Assembly: GCA_001792895.1 (NCBI GenBank)
Contig: MARA01000063.1
Span: 92,345 to 156,344 of the forward strand
DNA: 64,000 bases
Source: Lentinus brumalis
Taxonomy: Eukaryota > Basidiomycota > Agaricomycetes > Polyporales > Polyporaceae
Direction: 5' to 3'
Shown here one piece after another: positions 32,801 to 45,135 of the stretch. Each line of letters begins with the position of its first letter. The first letter of the stretch is position 1. The notes beneath the pieces were generated by a model. The model searched no databases, was not told where the DNA came from, and saw only the letters and a list, made by a program, of their open reading frames with translations. The position numbers were made by a program, and so were the translations under genes.

Positions 32801-35477
32801 TGCTTTCTATTGTTCCTGTTTGGGTACAACAAAACGAGCTGCCATGTAAGCCCCTTCACGCTGCTTTGGTGATATTGCGACCTCTGAACAGGCAACCCTC
32901 ACGCTTAGGGCGGCCACGATCGCGCCATCGTTCGTACCCCCCACCTGCAGTCGTGAAGGTGTTCATGTTCCACATGATCTTCATCCGCCCAACCCAGGTT
33001 ATCTTCGCCGGCTTGCTCTCTGGCAAGGCCTCATCTCTCGCGTTACGCATGCGGACGCTCATCTTCCCCGGCTTCGACCGACCGTTAGAGTCGGATGACT
33101 TGGGCGACGCGCTTCAGCAGGATACCGGGACGCACCTCGGCGTCCCTTTCCGGTTGCGCACGTGGAGGCATCTCGCGACCTGCTTCACGAACGTCCACAC
33201 CGCCGTGCTGCCAGGCGTGGATCCTGAGGACGCCATCGAGGACGCGCAGCGAGGCCACAGCTCACACACCGCCCGGCGGGTGTACGACCGGAGCAACCAC
33301 TCCGTCAGCGGATCTACCCAGTACAGTATCCGCGATTACATTTCTTGCAGTATCTCGTGGCACAAGCTGATTGGGATGGGCGAACCTTCGGAGGCTCGAA
33401 CCGCACTCTCCTACCTCCAACACCCGGACGCAGCCGCCCCCTTGTTGTCCATCGGCGTCGACCAGTTGTCGGAGAAGCTCGCCGGACTGGTCTCCCCGTC
33501 CCTCGCAACTGCGGTTGAGAACGCGGTATCTGCCGCTTTCCACAGCATCTTTGACAAAATCCCCGAACCCGCCATTGCGCCCCACCCCGTGTCTCGCCGG
33601 CTCACATCTGCAACGGTCACACTTCCTGCCCCGATATCTCTGCTCCCCGCCTTTCGACAGTTCTTGTGCGACCCCCATGCGTCATTCAAGTCCCCGGAAC
33701 AAGCGCAATTCCTCACCCACCTGCTCGATGGGAAGCGAAACATCTTAGCATGTTTCCCCACGGGCTATGGCAAGACCCTCTTGATGCTCGTCCCTCCGGC
33801 CATGTATGAGCGCAACAAGGTTACGATCATTATTACCCCCCTTGATGGTCTTCAGCCGGATCTGCAGCGTCGTTGCAAGGAACATCATTTAGGCTACAGT
33901 GTGTGGACCCTTGATACCCGACACACCCCGCGCACGCCGGTCGTCTTTGCTGCTGTAGAGAGCGCTTCTACGCACTCCTTCCTCGAGTACATCACCACCC
34001 TCCAGAGTGACGGCACTCTTTCACGCATTATTTTTGAAGAGGCCCACGTCATTATCGCCCACAAGCACTTCCGGGCCTGCATGAATTACCTGCGGGACGT
34101 GCGACTCGCCGCTGTCCCGTTCGTCTTTCTGTCGGCTACGTTCCCCACTGTGCTCGAGCCAGAATTAGCGGCCGTGTTCGGAATCAGCACCCACGTCACG
34201 ATCCGCATACCCTCGTCACGTCCGGAGTTGGCGTACAGGGTCTTGCTTTTCACGACCGAGGCGGAGCTTCGCAACCAGCTGCGCGTCCACGTCGCTAGCT
34301 TGCTTTCGCGCTACTTACGCGGCGAACGACTGATGATCTTTTGCCGTTCTGTAAAAGAGGTCCAGTCGGTTTCCACCGCGCTCAACCTGCCCTGCTATTA
34401 TGCTTCCCTTCCCGTTGGTGTCCGCCTTGAGCTCTATGAGCGCTTCGCATCCGGAGAGGCCCCCGCAATCGTATCCACCACGTCGCTCGGGAACGGTGTG
34501 GACATATGTAATGTCCGCGACGTCATCCATGTGGGACCCCCGTACGATCTCACTTCGTTCTCCCAGGAGAGCGGCCGCGCTGGTCGGGACAAGCAGCACT
34601 CCCGATCCACCGTCTACGTATCGTTTGACTGGCAGCCGCCCCAGGACGCTCCTACGCTCGAGCCCGACCTATTCGGTGCCGAAGCCATGATGCAATGGCT
34701 TGCCAACAAGAATCAATGCCGCAGACTTGCCCTTTCCCTGTTCTTTGACGGTGCCGGGGTCACATGTGTGGAGCTACCCAATCCCAACCTGTGCGACGTC
34801 TGCGTAAAGGCAGAAAGCGCTCTCCCCTTCCTTCCCCACTCTGGCTCTCATCTTATTCCTGGCCGCATCACAGCATCCGACTTCACCGGACTCTGTCCCC
34901 CCTCTGCCTCTCACGGCGCGGCTGAGGTCGTGCGGGAAGCACACGCCTACAAAGCGCGGCAGCAGGCCGTCGTCGATGCCATGAAGCCTATAGCATCGGC
35001 TCTGCGATCCATACGCCACAGTTGTGCCTCATGCTACGTCCTTGGCCAGAGAGATTTTTCCGCCCACACGATCTCCGAATGCCCTCGCTTGACGAGTCGG
35101 GGATTCCAGCAGTTCAAGATTGCCTTCCGGCTCCCCAAGGGCATCTGTTGGCACTGCACGTTACCGCAGGTGGGCGTCGCTCTTGTAAGGGCTAATGCAA
35201 CCATGCTGACATGCCCCAGGGACGGGGACTGCACGGCAACAACCACGGAGACGCCCAGTGCGCTGACGGCGGCCAGATCCATGCCGCCCTGTATACCGCC
35301 ACGCTGGACGCAGAACTTCAACGCGTGCTGCGTGAATCTCTTCCAGGCAGCGCCTCTCTGCCCCAGGACCCAAGTCAATGGCCCGATTGGTTTGCACAGT
35401 CTGCTCACCCCCTCGCCAACCACCTCCAAGCCGCCAACATTCTTCTGCAGCGCGCGTTCCTCTTCTTCAAGGACTGA
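29887..35477 (+). CDS. Telomere-linked RecQ-type helicase (TLH)
   Basis: Exons: 29887-29915, 29963-30067, 30140-31585, 31662 to about 32200, about 32270-32846, 32959-35169 and 35220-35477. The start gives MPGMDAPLWR. The N-terminal part has C2H2-like fingers (KCPHCGIHL, and near residue 296 LLICTKCGCAIAPKHLPSHF, then VFCAGCAHGFKNL), as in OrsD-like domains found on fungal TLHs. The helicase core follows: motif I FPTGYGKT (33753-33776), a DEAH-like box reading EEAH (34036-34047), motif III SATFP, and motif VI QESGRAGRD (34564-34590). The C-terminus carries a zinc-binding region (SCASCYVLGQRDFSAHT, ICWHCTLPQ). TLH genes sit next to telomeres in many fungi and are thought to act in telomere recombination. 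The frame change near 32200 is not explained by a clear intron, and the 112-bp intron 32847-32958 is longer than the rest, so a frameshift cannot be excluded. Confidence 0.85.
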
Positions 35478-36214
35478 AGCAGCACAACATCCCCTTCACG
35501 TCCAGGCGTGCACACCGCCGTGTGGTGAGGTTCTGTTGGCGTTCGCTGTGGAGTCGCAGTCGATTCCCGTCGCGGTGATGCTGCTCTTCCCAACGTCGTG
35601 TTCGTGGTGTTCGTGCTCTCATATGCAGAAGCTCCTTGGCCGTAGTTCCCCCCTGTCGACCTCGTACCACATATGTTTCGTTTTTATGTATGCATTGTCG
35701 TGAACAGTGACACGGTGATCGCTCGCAGCACGACTCATTCCGAAGACCGGTACGCAACCTCTCTGCCTAGTGCCGCGAGCGGTTCACGAGTGCAGCGCGA
35801 CCGCGCCCCCGTAATGCACGGCGGAAGAGCGAACCCACAATGCTTTGCGAGTATGAAGCGCAACAGGCATCGTTCCTACTTCGGTGCGTAAGACGCATCC
35901 CTCACGTCGACCTTTAGCGAGGCCCGACGACCTCTCGTACCGCGGCGCCCTCCCGCGGCTACCGCGTGCGCCCTTTGACACTTCATCAGCTCTGCCCTTC
36001 GTCCCCGCTCTCCCAAGCAAAACGCAGGCGGGCACCCCCAGCCCCCGTCCACCCGCGGCAGTTTGTCACCTCCCGCTGGCCGCCTGACGTCGCCGTTTTG
36101 AGTTGATCTTCCAGTTCAGGTGGCCGCTTCCGTCTACACGTTCAACAATGCGCATGTCCACCAGGAGTTCCTGAATAGCCATGCTGTAACCCATCAGTTT
36201 CACATGGTTATGTC
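35478..36214. other. TLH 3' flank, no gene
   Basis: An open frame runs on past 35169 if the last TLH intron is not spliced, but it has no family features. Nothing else is supportable. Confidence 0.4.
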
Positions 36215-37460
36215 CTACACGATCCTAAAGCAAAACACCCACCCCACGATGTCCGTGGCCCACACACGTTTCATCCTCAACTCGTCCCGCGCCTGCAGCA
36301 TTATATCACTTGCTTGGCATTCAGATGCCTGAGATAACGCCTGCATGTTGCCGATAGTCCGAAGCAGGATGTCGCCCGCATCCTCCGTAGCTCCGTCACG
36401 CAACCTCAGTGCGTAGACGTTGTCTCCTCGCTCCCTGGGGCCGACAGTCCAGTCAACACCCGTGCTCGGTCCCGTCTTTGTCTTCCGCGCCAGCAAAGGC
36501 ATCATGGCTTCCAAATGCACTATGCGTATCTGGAAATCGCCCATGAGTCAATAGTCTCCTGACCCAACTTTCACGCACTCACCTCTGTCTGCAGCGTCCG
36601 TATTTTGTGCACCTGACGTGAGCTGTAGATATTCAAATCTGCCATGAGCGCCTCGTCCAGCAGCCGCGGTGTTTCGGTGCACTCCAGCACCAAGACGTCA
36701 CCGCGATCAGGGTGAACCGTTGAGCAGATCCGTCCTTTGACCAACACTGGGACTTCCACGCTAAGTCGGAGACGAGATGAGTTTCACCACCGCGACACAC
36801 CCCTCGCACTCCACTCACCTAATTCCGCGTTGCGCATAAAACTCCATCGCCTGCTCTATCGTAGTGTGGGGGTAGTGCCGCACCAAACACATGTGCTCCC
36901 TGTCATCCACGACTCGGTAAAGCTCCACAGAGAGCCACGAACTGTCGGCAGACAGCCCTCGCACCATGCCACAGATCGCGATCTGCCAGTGCGACATCGT
37001 GCGGTGAGCCTCCGTCCTGGTAACAGCTCCTTGCTGCTCACCTCGTCGAACCTCCGCCCGTGCACATGGAAACCATCTTCGTCGAGTATTGCCGTCGCGA
37101 CCTCCAGGGGCAGGTACAGAAGCGGCGGAACCTGTATGGCGGCATGTCACTCTCCTGCACGGATCGTCAAGCTACATGGCCCCCCGCACCGCACTTGCAC
37201 CGCCTCCCAAGGCGATTTTCACCCTGTCGCTCTGTGCCTCATGCACTTCATTGAGCGCATCACGTATCTGGCGGTTCACAAGTGCGACAGCTTCTATCAC
37301 GTCCATCCTATGCACTGACGTCCACATCAACAAAAGGCGCCGCAGGTCACCTATGTAAATGCTCACCGGACTCCCAGATATCCGCATCGCTCGGCACAAC
37401 CATCCCTGGGTATTCTGCATCAGAGGCGTCTCGGTTGTAGCGATACGAGGGCGCATATAT
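36215..37460 (-). CDS. OB-fold protein paralogue b
   Basis: Order on the - strand: a helical segment (MDVIEAVALVNRQIRDALNE, about 37306-37245), a segment with LYLPLEVATAILDEDG, then after an intron ending CAG at 36983 the core IAICGMVRGLSADSSWLSVE with VRHYPHTTIEQAM, then a further exon VPVLVKGRICSTVHPDRGD with LVLECTETPRLLDEAL, and a tail to the stop at 36215. The two core blocks match paralogues a, c and d block for block, and the intron precedes the first OB strand at the same place and phase 0. The start codon was not found. The last frame (36544-36215) may be its C-terminal exon or a separate ORF. The RPA32/Stn1-like assignment is inferred from the other members, since this copy is the most diverged. 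Confidence 0.45.
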
Positions 37461-38284
37461 CCCGTGCGGGCCAGCCTGTGTGCACTTCAGCAACGCGTCG
37501 TATCGAGAACGTTTAGTATCCACGCACTGGAAACTTGTTCCCCACTGATTCCTCAATCACCTCACGCTCTTGGCTTCCTTCCCGGGTCAGCGTACCGTGC
37601 GCGTTACCTCCCCGCTCTCGCACCTCGGCTGCGTTGACAATCCAGCCACTGGGTGACGTCGGGCATGCGCCGTCTGAACAGCCACATTTAGGTAACGTCA
37701 GGTATGCAGTGACCGTATGGCCGCCGCGTACTTACGGTCGAGGTCGCCGTCGGACATGGCTTTGCGGGAATGTAGAGGGAGCGAGAGAAGGTGCGCCATC
37801 CCGTAACACGCGCGGAGCATATAAGCACCCGGCGGTTACGCATGTGCCACCGCCGATCCCCATATGGACACCCTTGATCCGCTCCGCAATGAAAATACAC
37901 AACAGCGCGGCTTCCCGCGCACCTCGGCCACCGCGCCAGACAGCCTGATTGCCAAAACGAAAGCGCGCGCATTGCATTTGACCGCGGGGCCCAGTTCGTG
38001 AAGAGCACGGGCAAGCACACGTCTCCAGTCGACCGCGACGAGCCATGATGCATGACGTCGATTATTGGGCTATTAATGACTCGCAAAGCCATTAAGCTAA
38101 AGGTACGAGCCCAACACAAGCCCACCCGCCCGTGTTATGAGAACTCGTCTTGTCTTGCACGCCTCCATCAAGGCCTTGACGGCGGCGCTTCAACCACCGC
38201 CGCATCTATGACAGAGCCGCACCTAACCACCCGAAGTTCGAAACGCGCCGTCGCTCCATAATGAACCATGTCGCATGCTCTGGA
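37461..38284. other. Possible 5' exons of paralogue b
   Basis: Short - strand frames near 37732-38046 might be N-terminal exons, but none shows a family block. Confidence 0.3.
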
Positions 38285-39632
38285 TTCCACCCACAATGCT
38301 AGCCACAGCTACACGCATAGACGGCGGAGACACTCGGGCAGCGGTTTTGAGTCGTCCAGGCGGGTTGTTGAGTACTTTGGTACTGACCGGATCCTTGAGT
38401 GACCACGCAGCGCAGCCGTGACGTTGCCCGCTGCGACCCATCCCCGAACTCAGCGCCCGGACATCGACTGCAAGCGGGGCAATCCGCACGCAATCTAGCC
38501 ATAGCAGGGCTGAGACGGAGAATTTGGACGTGCGAACGTTTGCGACGGATCTTGAGGACCATGCCTTGCGAGGACGCACCAGACCGTTGGCGGGGAGCCG
38601 CAGAGGATAAGGCCTAAGGCTTGAAGCTTGACCGTTGAGAGTTGAAGTTCGAGGGTCGACGTTGAAGCTTGGAACGTTGAGTCACCGCGTTGATCGACGT
38701 AACCACGGATGTCGCTGCGACCCGTCCCCGAACTCAGCGCACGGACATCGACTGCACGCGGGGCAATCCGCACGCAATCTAGTCATAGCGGGGCTGAGAC
38801 AGACGACTCGGCCACGCGAACCATCGCCGCACGCTTGCAAAGTTGAGGATGGTTGGCAGGAGGAAGAAGGGAGTGACGCTGGCAGACACGTTCTGCACGT
38901 CCCGGGTTAATCCGAGGCCACCTCCAACTCCCAGCCCGGCCATGGCCAATCCGCGCCGTGCACTGGAACCACGCTGAGCCGTGAGCACCCCAGTGGGACG
39001 CCAGGCTCCGCCGACTCGACGGCTGCCGCCCCAGATCACCCAAGGCAAGCAGACGTCCTGCACCTCACGGTGCGAGTCGACGTGCCACGCAAAGGCGTTG
39101 GAGTTCCCTGCGCGCTGCCAGGTAACCCACAGCAGACGCGACTGGGACGCGTCTCGCAACGCTGGCTCCGAGCACATTGCGCCGGGTCCGACTGTCATTC
39201 CGCCAGTCGCTCTCGTAGCGGCTGCGACTGCACGCGGGGAAATCCGCACACAATCTAGCCACAGCTACACGCAGAGATGGCGGAGACACTCGGGCAGCGG
39301 TGTTGAGTCGTCCAGGCGGGTTGTTGAGTACTTTGGTACTGACCGGATCCTTGAGTGACCACGCAGCGCAGCCGTGACGTTGCCCGCTGCCACCCGTCCC
39401 CGAACTCAGCGCCCGGACATCGACTGCAAGCGGGGCAATCCGCACGCAATCTAGTCGTAGCGGGGCTGAGACGGACGACCCGGCCACGCGAACCATCGCC
39501 GCACGCTTGCAACATTGAGGATGGTCGGCGGGAGGAAGAAGGGAGTGACGCTGGCAGACACGTTCTGCACGTACCGGGTTGATCCGACCCCACCCGCAAC
39601 TCCCACGGGGGCCATGGCCCGGCCATGGCCCC
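38285..39632 (+). repeat. Subtelomeric repeat, copy C
   Basis: Begins inside the unit at GCTAGCCACAGCTACACGCA. It has two 284-bp-spaced anchors (38439 and 38723), the block shared without visible difference with copy B (38726-39358), and a short CCATGG minisatellite (39611-39632). It is inserted between OB-fold paralogues b and c. Confidence 0.9.
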
Positions 39633-40369
39633 CTGCAATTTGTACCACCGCGTATACATATACACACCTTGTCAATGTTACCGAGGTTCATGCGTACCAC
39701 ACACACCGTGACACACTCGAGACTCGCGCACGCCGTTGCTTTGTGCTACACACCGTTCTTCAAGCTTCAGGCATCACTAGGTGAGGAGAGCCCCAGCAGA
39801 GATACCAACCTAAACGATATGCCTATGCCCTCCGGTGCTCTTCGGCGCTAACCCCGCTGAATGCATATGACCAGCCAGCCAACCCGACGAAAGCAGCGCA
39901 GCCATTGCAGCAAACACGCACGCCCCATAAAGAGTGTCGGTTCGGTTCGCACTCAGTCGCATTTCGTGTGTGCAGTCCGTGCACAAGTTGACACTCGAGC
40001 CCTCCTCGTTCCCTTGCCCAGCTACCACGCTACAGGTGTCGAGCCCTCCACAAGAACTCCTTTCCGTCCCGAGAGTACTCCGCCAACTTGTTTGCCTCCA
40101 GCAATGTTCCTATTGCAGCCCTACAATCACCCCGTCAGTCGCTACCGGGACCACATGAACCGCTGAGACCCACCCAATAATCGCCGGCTCGAAACGTTTC
40201 CCGATTTGCCATGCCCCATCAGCTAAGACGTCCCATGACTGCCGCCCTACGGCGCGTCGTTGCGGACCCTTTGGCTGCAGCAAGGCGGTGTACAATACGC
40301 GTGCGCAGGTTTCAACGTCACCGGCACCATTCCCCGGCCTCAATGTGCCGTCCGCGCCGTCAAGGTGGT
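39633..40369. other. No supportable gene
   Basis: A - strand frame at 40373-40110 (with VLYTALLQPKGPQRRAVG) could be the 3' exon of the next gene but lacks a clear join. Confidence 0.35.
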
Positions 40370-41441
40370 TCATCCGTGCCTACTAACGGTCAGCGTTTTG
40401 GGGGGTCCGTTCAAGGGAACATGTCTTACCACCGCCAAGCGTGCGCACCCGGTGCGCGTATTCAGCCCGGCTATCTCTGAAAAGGTGGCCACCTCGGCCT
40501 CGGTGAGTGCTCGCGGGGTCATGGTGGTCACCACTTCGCAACACTGGGAGCCATAACCCTCGAAAGAGCTGATGCACCCTCGCACCAGCACACGTGTTCC
40601 GATCCTGACAATCCAGTCGTCAGGCGATGTTCAACCTCCTCCGCCATGTCCACGTACGTGATCGCGCGCTCCTTGTAGCTGGTCAAGTCGACGGCGCCTT
40701 GGAAGTTGTGGCGGACGTCGCACGCCGTAGCACCGTCGCTGATCTTCATGAACACCGCCCCATCACCCATGAACAAACTTTCAATCATCCCCGATATCAC
40801 CACCTGAGAGGACCCATGTCAGGATGCGAATGCAGGATCTCGCATGCTCACCTGTTCCACCGCCAACCCCCTTGCCGTCCATCGCTCTTCCCTGTTGCTC
40901 AACTGAAAGCGTTCCGCCGATGTCGACAACCACCCCAATGGGGCGTAGACCAGAGTCGCACCCACAGCGGCCTTAGCACAGACCCGTCAGCAAGGTCCGC
41001 AGCGATGCCCGTCGCACACACCTCGAGGAGTACATAGCCGTCCCCGAAGCTCGACTGCAGCCAGTGCAACTTCTCCGTCCACTCCTCCGAGATCGCACCC
41101 GAAGCTTCGTCAACACCGAGGAGTGTCGGGCTCTTGTTCGCCTCTCGCGCACCATGCTTTGACGGATTGTCATGATCCGTCCCGCTACCTATCGAGCAGT
41201 GCCGTCTGTGAACCCGCCTGCCCAATGTCGCTAACTGGAGGTCTCACCTGTTGCTTTGTCTCCGGCCTCTTTCCCGACTTCTTCTAGGGCAGGTGCTCCG
41301 CAGTAACTGAAGGCAGACAGGCCTGCATAGCGACTCCTTGTCAGCCTCCTGCCACCAGGTCGCTTCGGACGCCTCACGCTGTCTTTTCACCGTGTCGTCC
41401 GCATCCCCTTGAGTTTCCGCAGATCGCTTCTCTGCAGGCAT
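40370..41441 (-). CDS. OB-fold protein paralogue c (RPA32/Stn1-like)
   Basis: ATG at 41441 opens a charged, Lys-rich N-terminus (MPAEKRSAETQGDADD). Then come EEWTEKLHWLQSSFGDGYVL, which matches PSWQTQFAWLRRSFGEYAVV of paralogue a; a short exon with LVYAPLGWLSTSAERFQL; the core exon from 40803, VVISGMIESLFMGDGAVFMK with ISDGATACDVRHNF; and, after an intron, IGTRVLVRGCISSFEGYGS with CEVVTTMTPRALTEAEV and a closing helix. The intron before the first OB strand is phase 0, as in the other copies. Introns are GT-AG and short. The exact stop is uncertain (a frame closes at 40370-40372). The product would be a small nuclear ssDNA-binding type protein if the fold assignment is right. Confidence 0.55.
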
Positions 41442-41826
41442 TGGCGCGTTTTTCAGGTAAACGGCGGTTCAGTGCGTGTGGGGTAGGCGGTGAATCAGAA
41501 CCGGGCGGATGCAGTCAGGAGCAGAGTTGTAGCTACTATGTGGCGCGTCGTCATGGGCGGAGTCCCGGGCGTCTGGGCGCCCGTCCATTGCACACGGATC
41601 GCACTGTTACCCGCGTCGGGTGGTTACCCACCCGAGCTTCAGGTTGAATCTCGTACGCATACATATAAGCCTACAACGCAAACCTCCTCGGCCCATTCCA
41701 CATCAATTCGCCTTCTTCATCCACCCATTCCCCAGCCATTCCTTCCTTGAGCAGGGTCCGGATTCCAAAGCTACAGACGTTGCAAGGTCAGCGCGCCACG
41801 AGTACCATTCAGGTTCCGACTCGGAC
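41442..41826. other. Intergenic
   Basis: A 385-bp gap between two - strand genes; presumably the promoter of paralogue c and the 3' end of d. Confidence 0.4.
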
Positions 41827-43322
41827 TCACCCAATCATGCGCGGATTGAAACATCCGCGAGAGGATAGTTCATCCCGCGCTGCAGTCAGGACATATGTCG
41901 CTCTCAAGGATCCCCGTCCTCGCCTAAGCACGCCCAACAGAACGTCCGCCGGCGACAGGTCATCCGCTGCAACGGCGTGTTCTGGTTTTTGACACCCATG
42001 TTCTGGTTCAGGCCTCTGTTCACTATCCGCCGAGACCGGTTGCACTGCAGTCGGCAGGCAACGCATCGCCCGCTCCAGGTACGCCTGGCGTATCTTAAAC
42101 GAAACAACTCAGCCCCTCACATCGCTGACTTACGGCCATCCTCACCTTTGTCTGCTTTGCCAGTATATGGTCCAGTTGACGGCCGCAACATCCCAGCATT
42201 TTCTCGGCCTGTCCGTTGCTGAGCGGCTGCGGCATGTGCAGCGTGACGACCTTCGCTTTGACGCCGCGCTCGCGGTGGTTGCACCAGGTTGCCGCTCCGC
42301 GCACCAGTACCATTGAATCAAGGCTGCGGGTTTGCTCAGCTCAGTCCCGCGGTCATAGCCCTCGCAAACGCACGTACGTTATCTTCTCCTCTGCGTATCT
42401 CCCTAGCACATCTACCAGACCTCCGGCCGGCACGTGCTCGGCCAAACAGGAATACCGCCCCGATGGCGAGCGTATGTACAGCTCCAGGAGCACGCGATCT
42501 TGCTTTATCTCAAGACGGCTAACCTTGCCGAATACCGCTACCTGCTAGTTGTCAGGCCAGCGCTGTGCAGCATTTGTTCGAACTGGACTCACCTTGTGCA
42601 CACTCATGCCGAACGCCGTACAGCTGCGCTGTGAGTTGTCGACGACTTCCAAGACTCGCACCGCCCACTGCACCCCCAGGTAGAGACACGGCTTAGCACG
42701 CGGCGGACGCGGTGAGCAAACGCCGTGCGATATTCAGGTAATCGAATGTACCTGACTGGCGTCCAGATCTGTCGTGGCGTGCACGCCCAATATCTGCGCG
42801 GCCTTAACGGCCTCCTTCGACAGCGCTCGGTTGAGTTCAGCATCAAGATCATCTGCACCGGTCCCGTGTCTCAGCTTTGGTCGCCGCATTGTCTATTACG
42901 CCAGCAGACTGACCTTGGCTGTCGCCGTCGTCCTCGCCACTGTCGCCGTCGGTCCCGGTGTCGTTGTCGTCCTCGCCGCCGTCGTCCTCGCCGCTGTCGC
43001 CGTCGGTCCCGGTGTCGCCGTCGTCCTCGCCGCTGTCGCCGTCGGTCCCGGTGTCGCCGTCGTCCTCGCCGCTGTCGCCGTCGATCCCGGTGTCGCCGCC
43101 GGTGCTCATGTCGCCGCTGGTGCTCATGTCTGCGATGTCTGTGTCGGGCTTCCGCTCGGTGTCCTCGGACGGCGGGCTGCGCAATGGCGACTTCGTAACC
43201 GGCGCGGCGTTTGATCCGCACTGTCCCAAGTGCGCAAGCTCCGCGCGGTCAGCCTCGTTCATCCAGATGTCCAAGTCGCTGGACCCATCAAGGAATTGAT
43301 CATCTATGCGTCTCGTCAGCAC
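41827..43322 (-). CDS. OB-fold protein paralogue d with acidic repeat
   Basis: The N-terminal frame (43322-42849) encodes IWMNEADRAELAHLGQCG and an acidic 13-residue tandem repeat. Next is an exon with NRALSKEAVKAAQILG (about 42855-42750), then CLYLGVQWAVRVLEVVDN. The core exon from 42540 is VAVFGKVSRLEIKQDRVLLE with LYIRSPSGRYSCL and YAEEKITYV, which aligns with YKERAITYV of paralogue c. The next exon has MVLVRGAATWCNHRERG with KAKVVTLHMPQPLSNGQAEK. The tail ends at 41827. The intron before the core strand is again phase 0. The joint between the acidic repeat and the next exon is one base out of frame and unresolved, and the start is unknown: the frame opens with GTG at 43322, and a Cys-rich frame at 43518-43300 (YCCLCHWRRVFGH) may be a preceding exon. 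Confidence 0.5.
42918..43110 (-). repeat. 39-bp acidic coding minisatellite
   Basis: Tandem, partly degenerate 39-bp units that encode GDTGTDGDSGEDD on the - strand. The period keeps the frame. Inside the N-terminal part of OB-fold paralogue d. Confidence 0.85.
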
Positions 43323-45135
43323 ATGCGGTCTGAGATGTCAAGGTGCCGCTAGCAGAGCCGCACAATCTGAGCAATCCATAGCGCAGGATGGAGGGAGGCA
43401 GATGTCCAAACACACGACGCCAGTGGCAAAGGCAACAGTACTTGCGGCCAGCTGGCATTCCCCAGATTGTGCAGTTAGGGACCCCGCAAACGCCCCAGTG
43501 TTTCGGCGACAATCCCACAGCGACGCCACAGTCCCCCTTCCGTGGGATTCTGGAATCAACGTTTGCATGCCCCCTGCCCGAGACTTCGACGAAGGAAAAT
43601 TGCCTGGATTCTTTTCGCAGAACGGACCGGACTCATATCTGCCACGCCACCGTTCCCCCTTCGTTCCTGAGATTAGCGCGCCAGCCCAATTAATCGCACC
43701 CCCGCCTTATGCTTGGAGCAAATGCGCCGCATGCGCACTCACGTCGATCGCCGACAAACACATGCAACACACAGGCACCTCATGCCGAATCGAACCTCCA
43801 AGGTCGCAGGCAATTAGCCCGGCGCCGCTCGTCCAAACAAATTGACACGGAGTGAACAAGGACGTGCCTTCCGGAACTGGCGGCGCTCTTTTGCTTCCTC
43901 TCGTCCTGCGCAGCCGCCGTATTCTCGACCACGCTTAAAAGGTTCACACCTTCTCGCTGCTGATCGAAGCATCGATGACGACCCGAGGTCGCAGTCATCG
44001 GCCGTTACGCAGCTGCTGCTCATGGACCGGCCGGTGCCCATCATCGACATACGAAACTTGGCGGAAGCCTCTGTAACCGTTCGATGATCCTCGTAGAAGG
44101 TGGCTCCTCGCGGAGACGTCTAGGTGCCGCGCCTTCCTCCTTAGCGCGTACGGGTGGTCTGTGCACTGCGCCACGCAACGCTGCATCCCGCAATGATTCG
44201 CCTTCGCCCGCTCGATTGGGCGCAGTTGTGCAATTCCACAGCCGGTTGGGGTACGCGCTCGCCTCTTCGTCACAGCCCCCGACCGACCCCGACTTGTGCG
44301 GGGTACTGAGCATCCGCCTAAGCCAATGCGGATGCCCGTGCAAGTTAACCAAGCCCGCACCGTTTCGCTCTGTCGGATGTCCCAGGCGCCCTTGCCCCAG
44401 CCACGGAGGCCTGCCCAGATCCGTCGTCATTCCACAATTCTCGAGGACCTGACTGAACCTGAACTGTCCTCTGGTCGCGGTCTTTGAAGCTGCTACACTT
44501 TGTTTGTGTCTACAGATCAGCCGAAGGTTTCGCGAACCTTGTCCGCACAGCCACAGTGCCGAGCAGTACTTACGCTGCCGCTTGAGCCTTGGCGACACGC
44601 ATTCACGCAGCGCGGACGCACCCTGCCACATATGGACGCGAGCGATGGCCGTGATGTACTGAGAGGTGACCGTGCATCACCAAGCCCACACCGCGCTTCT
44701 CGACCCGCCCTAACCTGCCAGGGCTGCGGCGCTTGCGAAGCCTGACTTGACGTGAAAGCCGCCACTGCGGTTCTATCTCGATTCACGCTGCTACACGTCG
44801 TCTCCTCCATCTGCTTCCTGGCCATCAGACTCGCCCGTCTTCGTGTCTCTTCACCGGCTTGCCATCGCGGCGGACGAATGCTAACGGTGTCCCATCGCAC
44901 TGGCTCTGAGGACGCGTGTCGCCCTGGATTTTCCCCAACGTTCTTGACCCCGGGGACACGTCAACGGAGTCTCGCCCTCGTCACCGATGACCTCTTCTCT
45001 GCCGACTCCGACGCACGGCGCAGGACAGTATAAAGAAGGCGGCGGTCTCCCTTCTGCTGCACACCCAACGCAAGCCAACCCCCTCCAATCCGTCCGGCCA
45101 TGTCGCACCGCGTGAGCACGTCTCCCGTCTGAATC
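43323..45135. other. Unresolved region, no confident gene
   Basis: Open frames on both strands, among them a - strand frame with a CxxC motif (43518-43300) and a longer - strand frame 44631-44041. None has a recognisable family block or continuous exon structure. The 100 bp before 45136 are presumably the promoter of the next gene. Confidence 0.3.

Noticed and set aside
32629..32950. N-terminal part of the 1024-codon + strand frame as a helicase start
   Set aside because: The overlapping frame (32276-32872) carries the family-like sequence, and the helicase frame joins it after the intron ending at 32958.
39065..39706. Long - strand open frame (213 codons) and similar frames in every repeat copy
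   Set aside because: They lie inside the repeat, recur on both strands, differ between copies by frame breaks and have no protein features.
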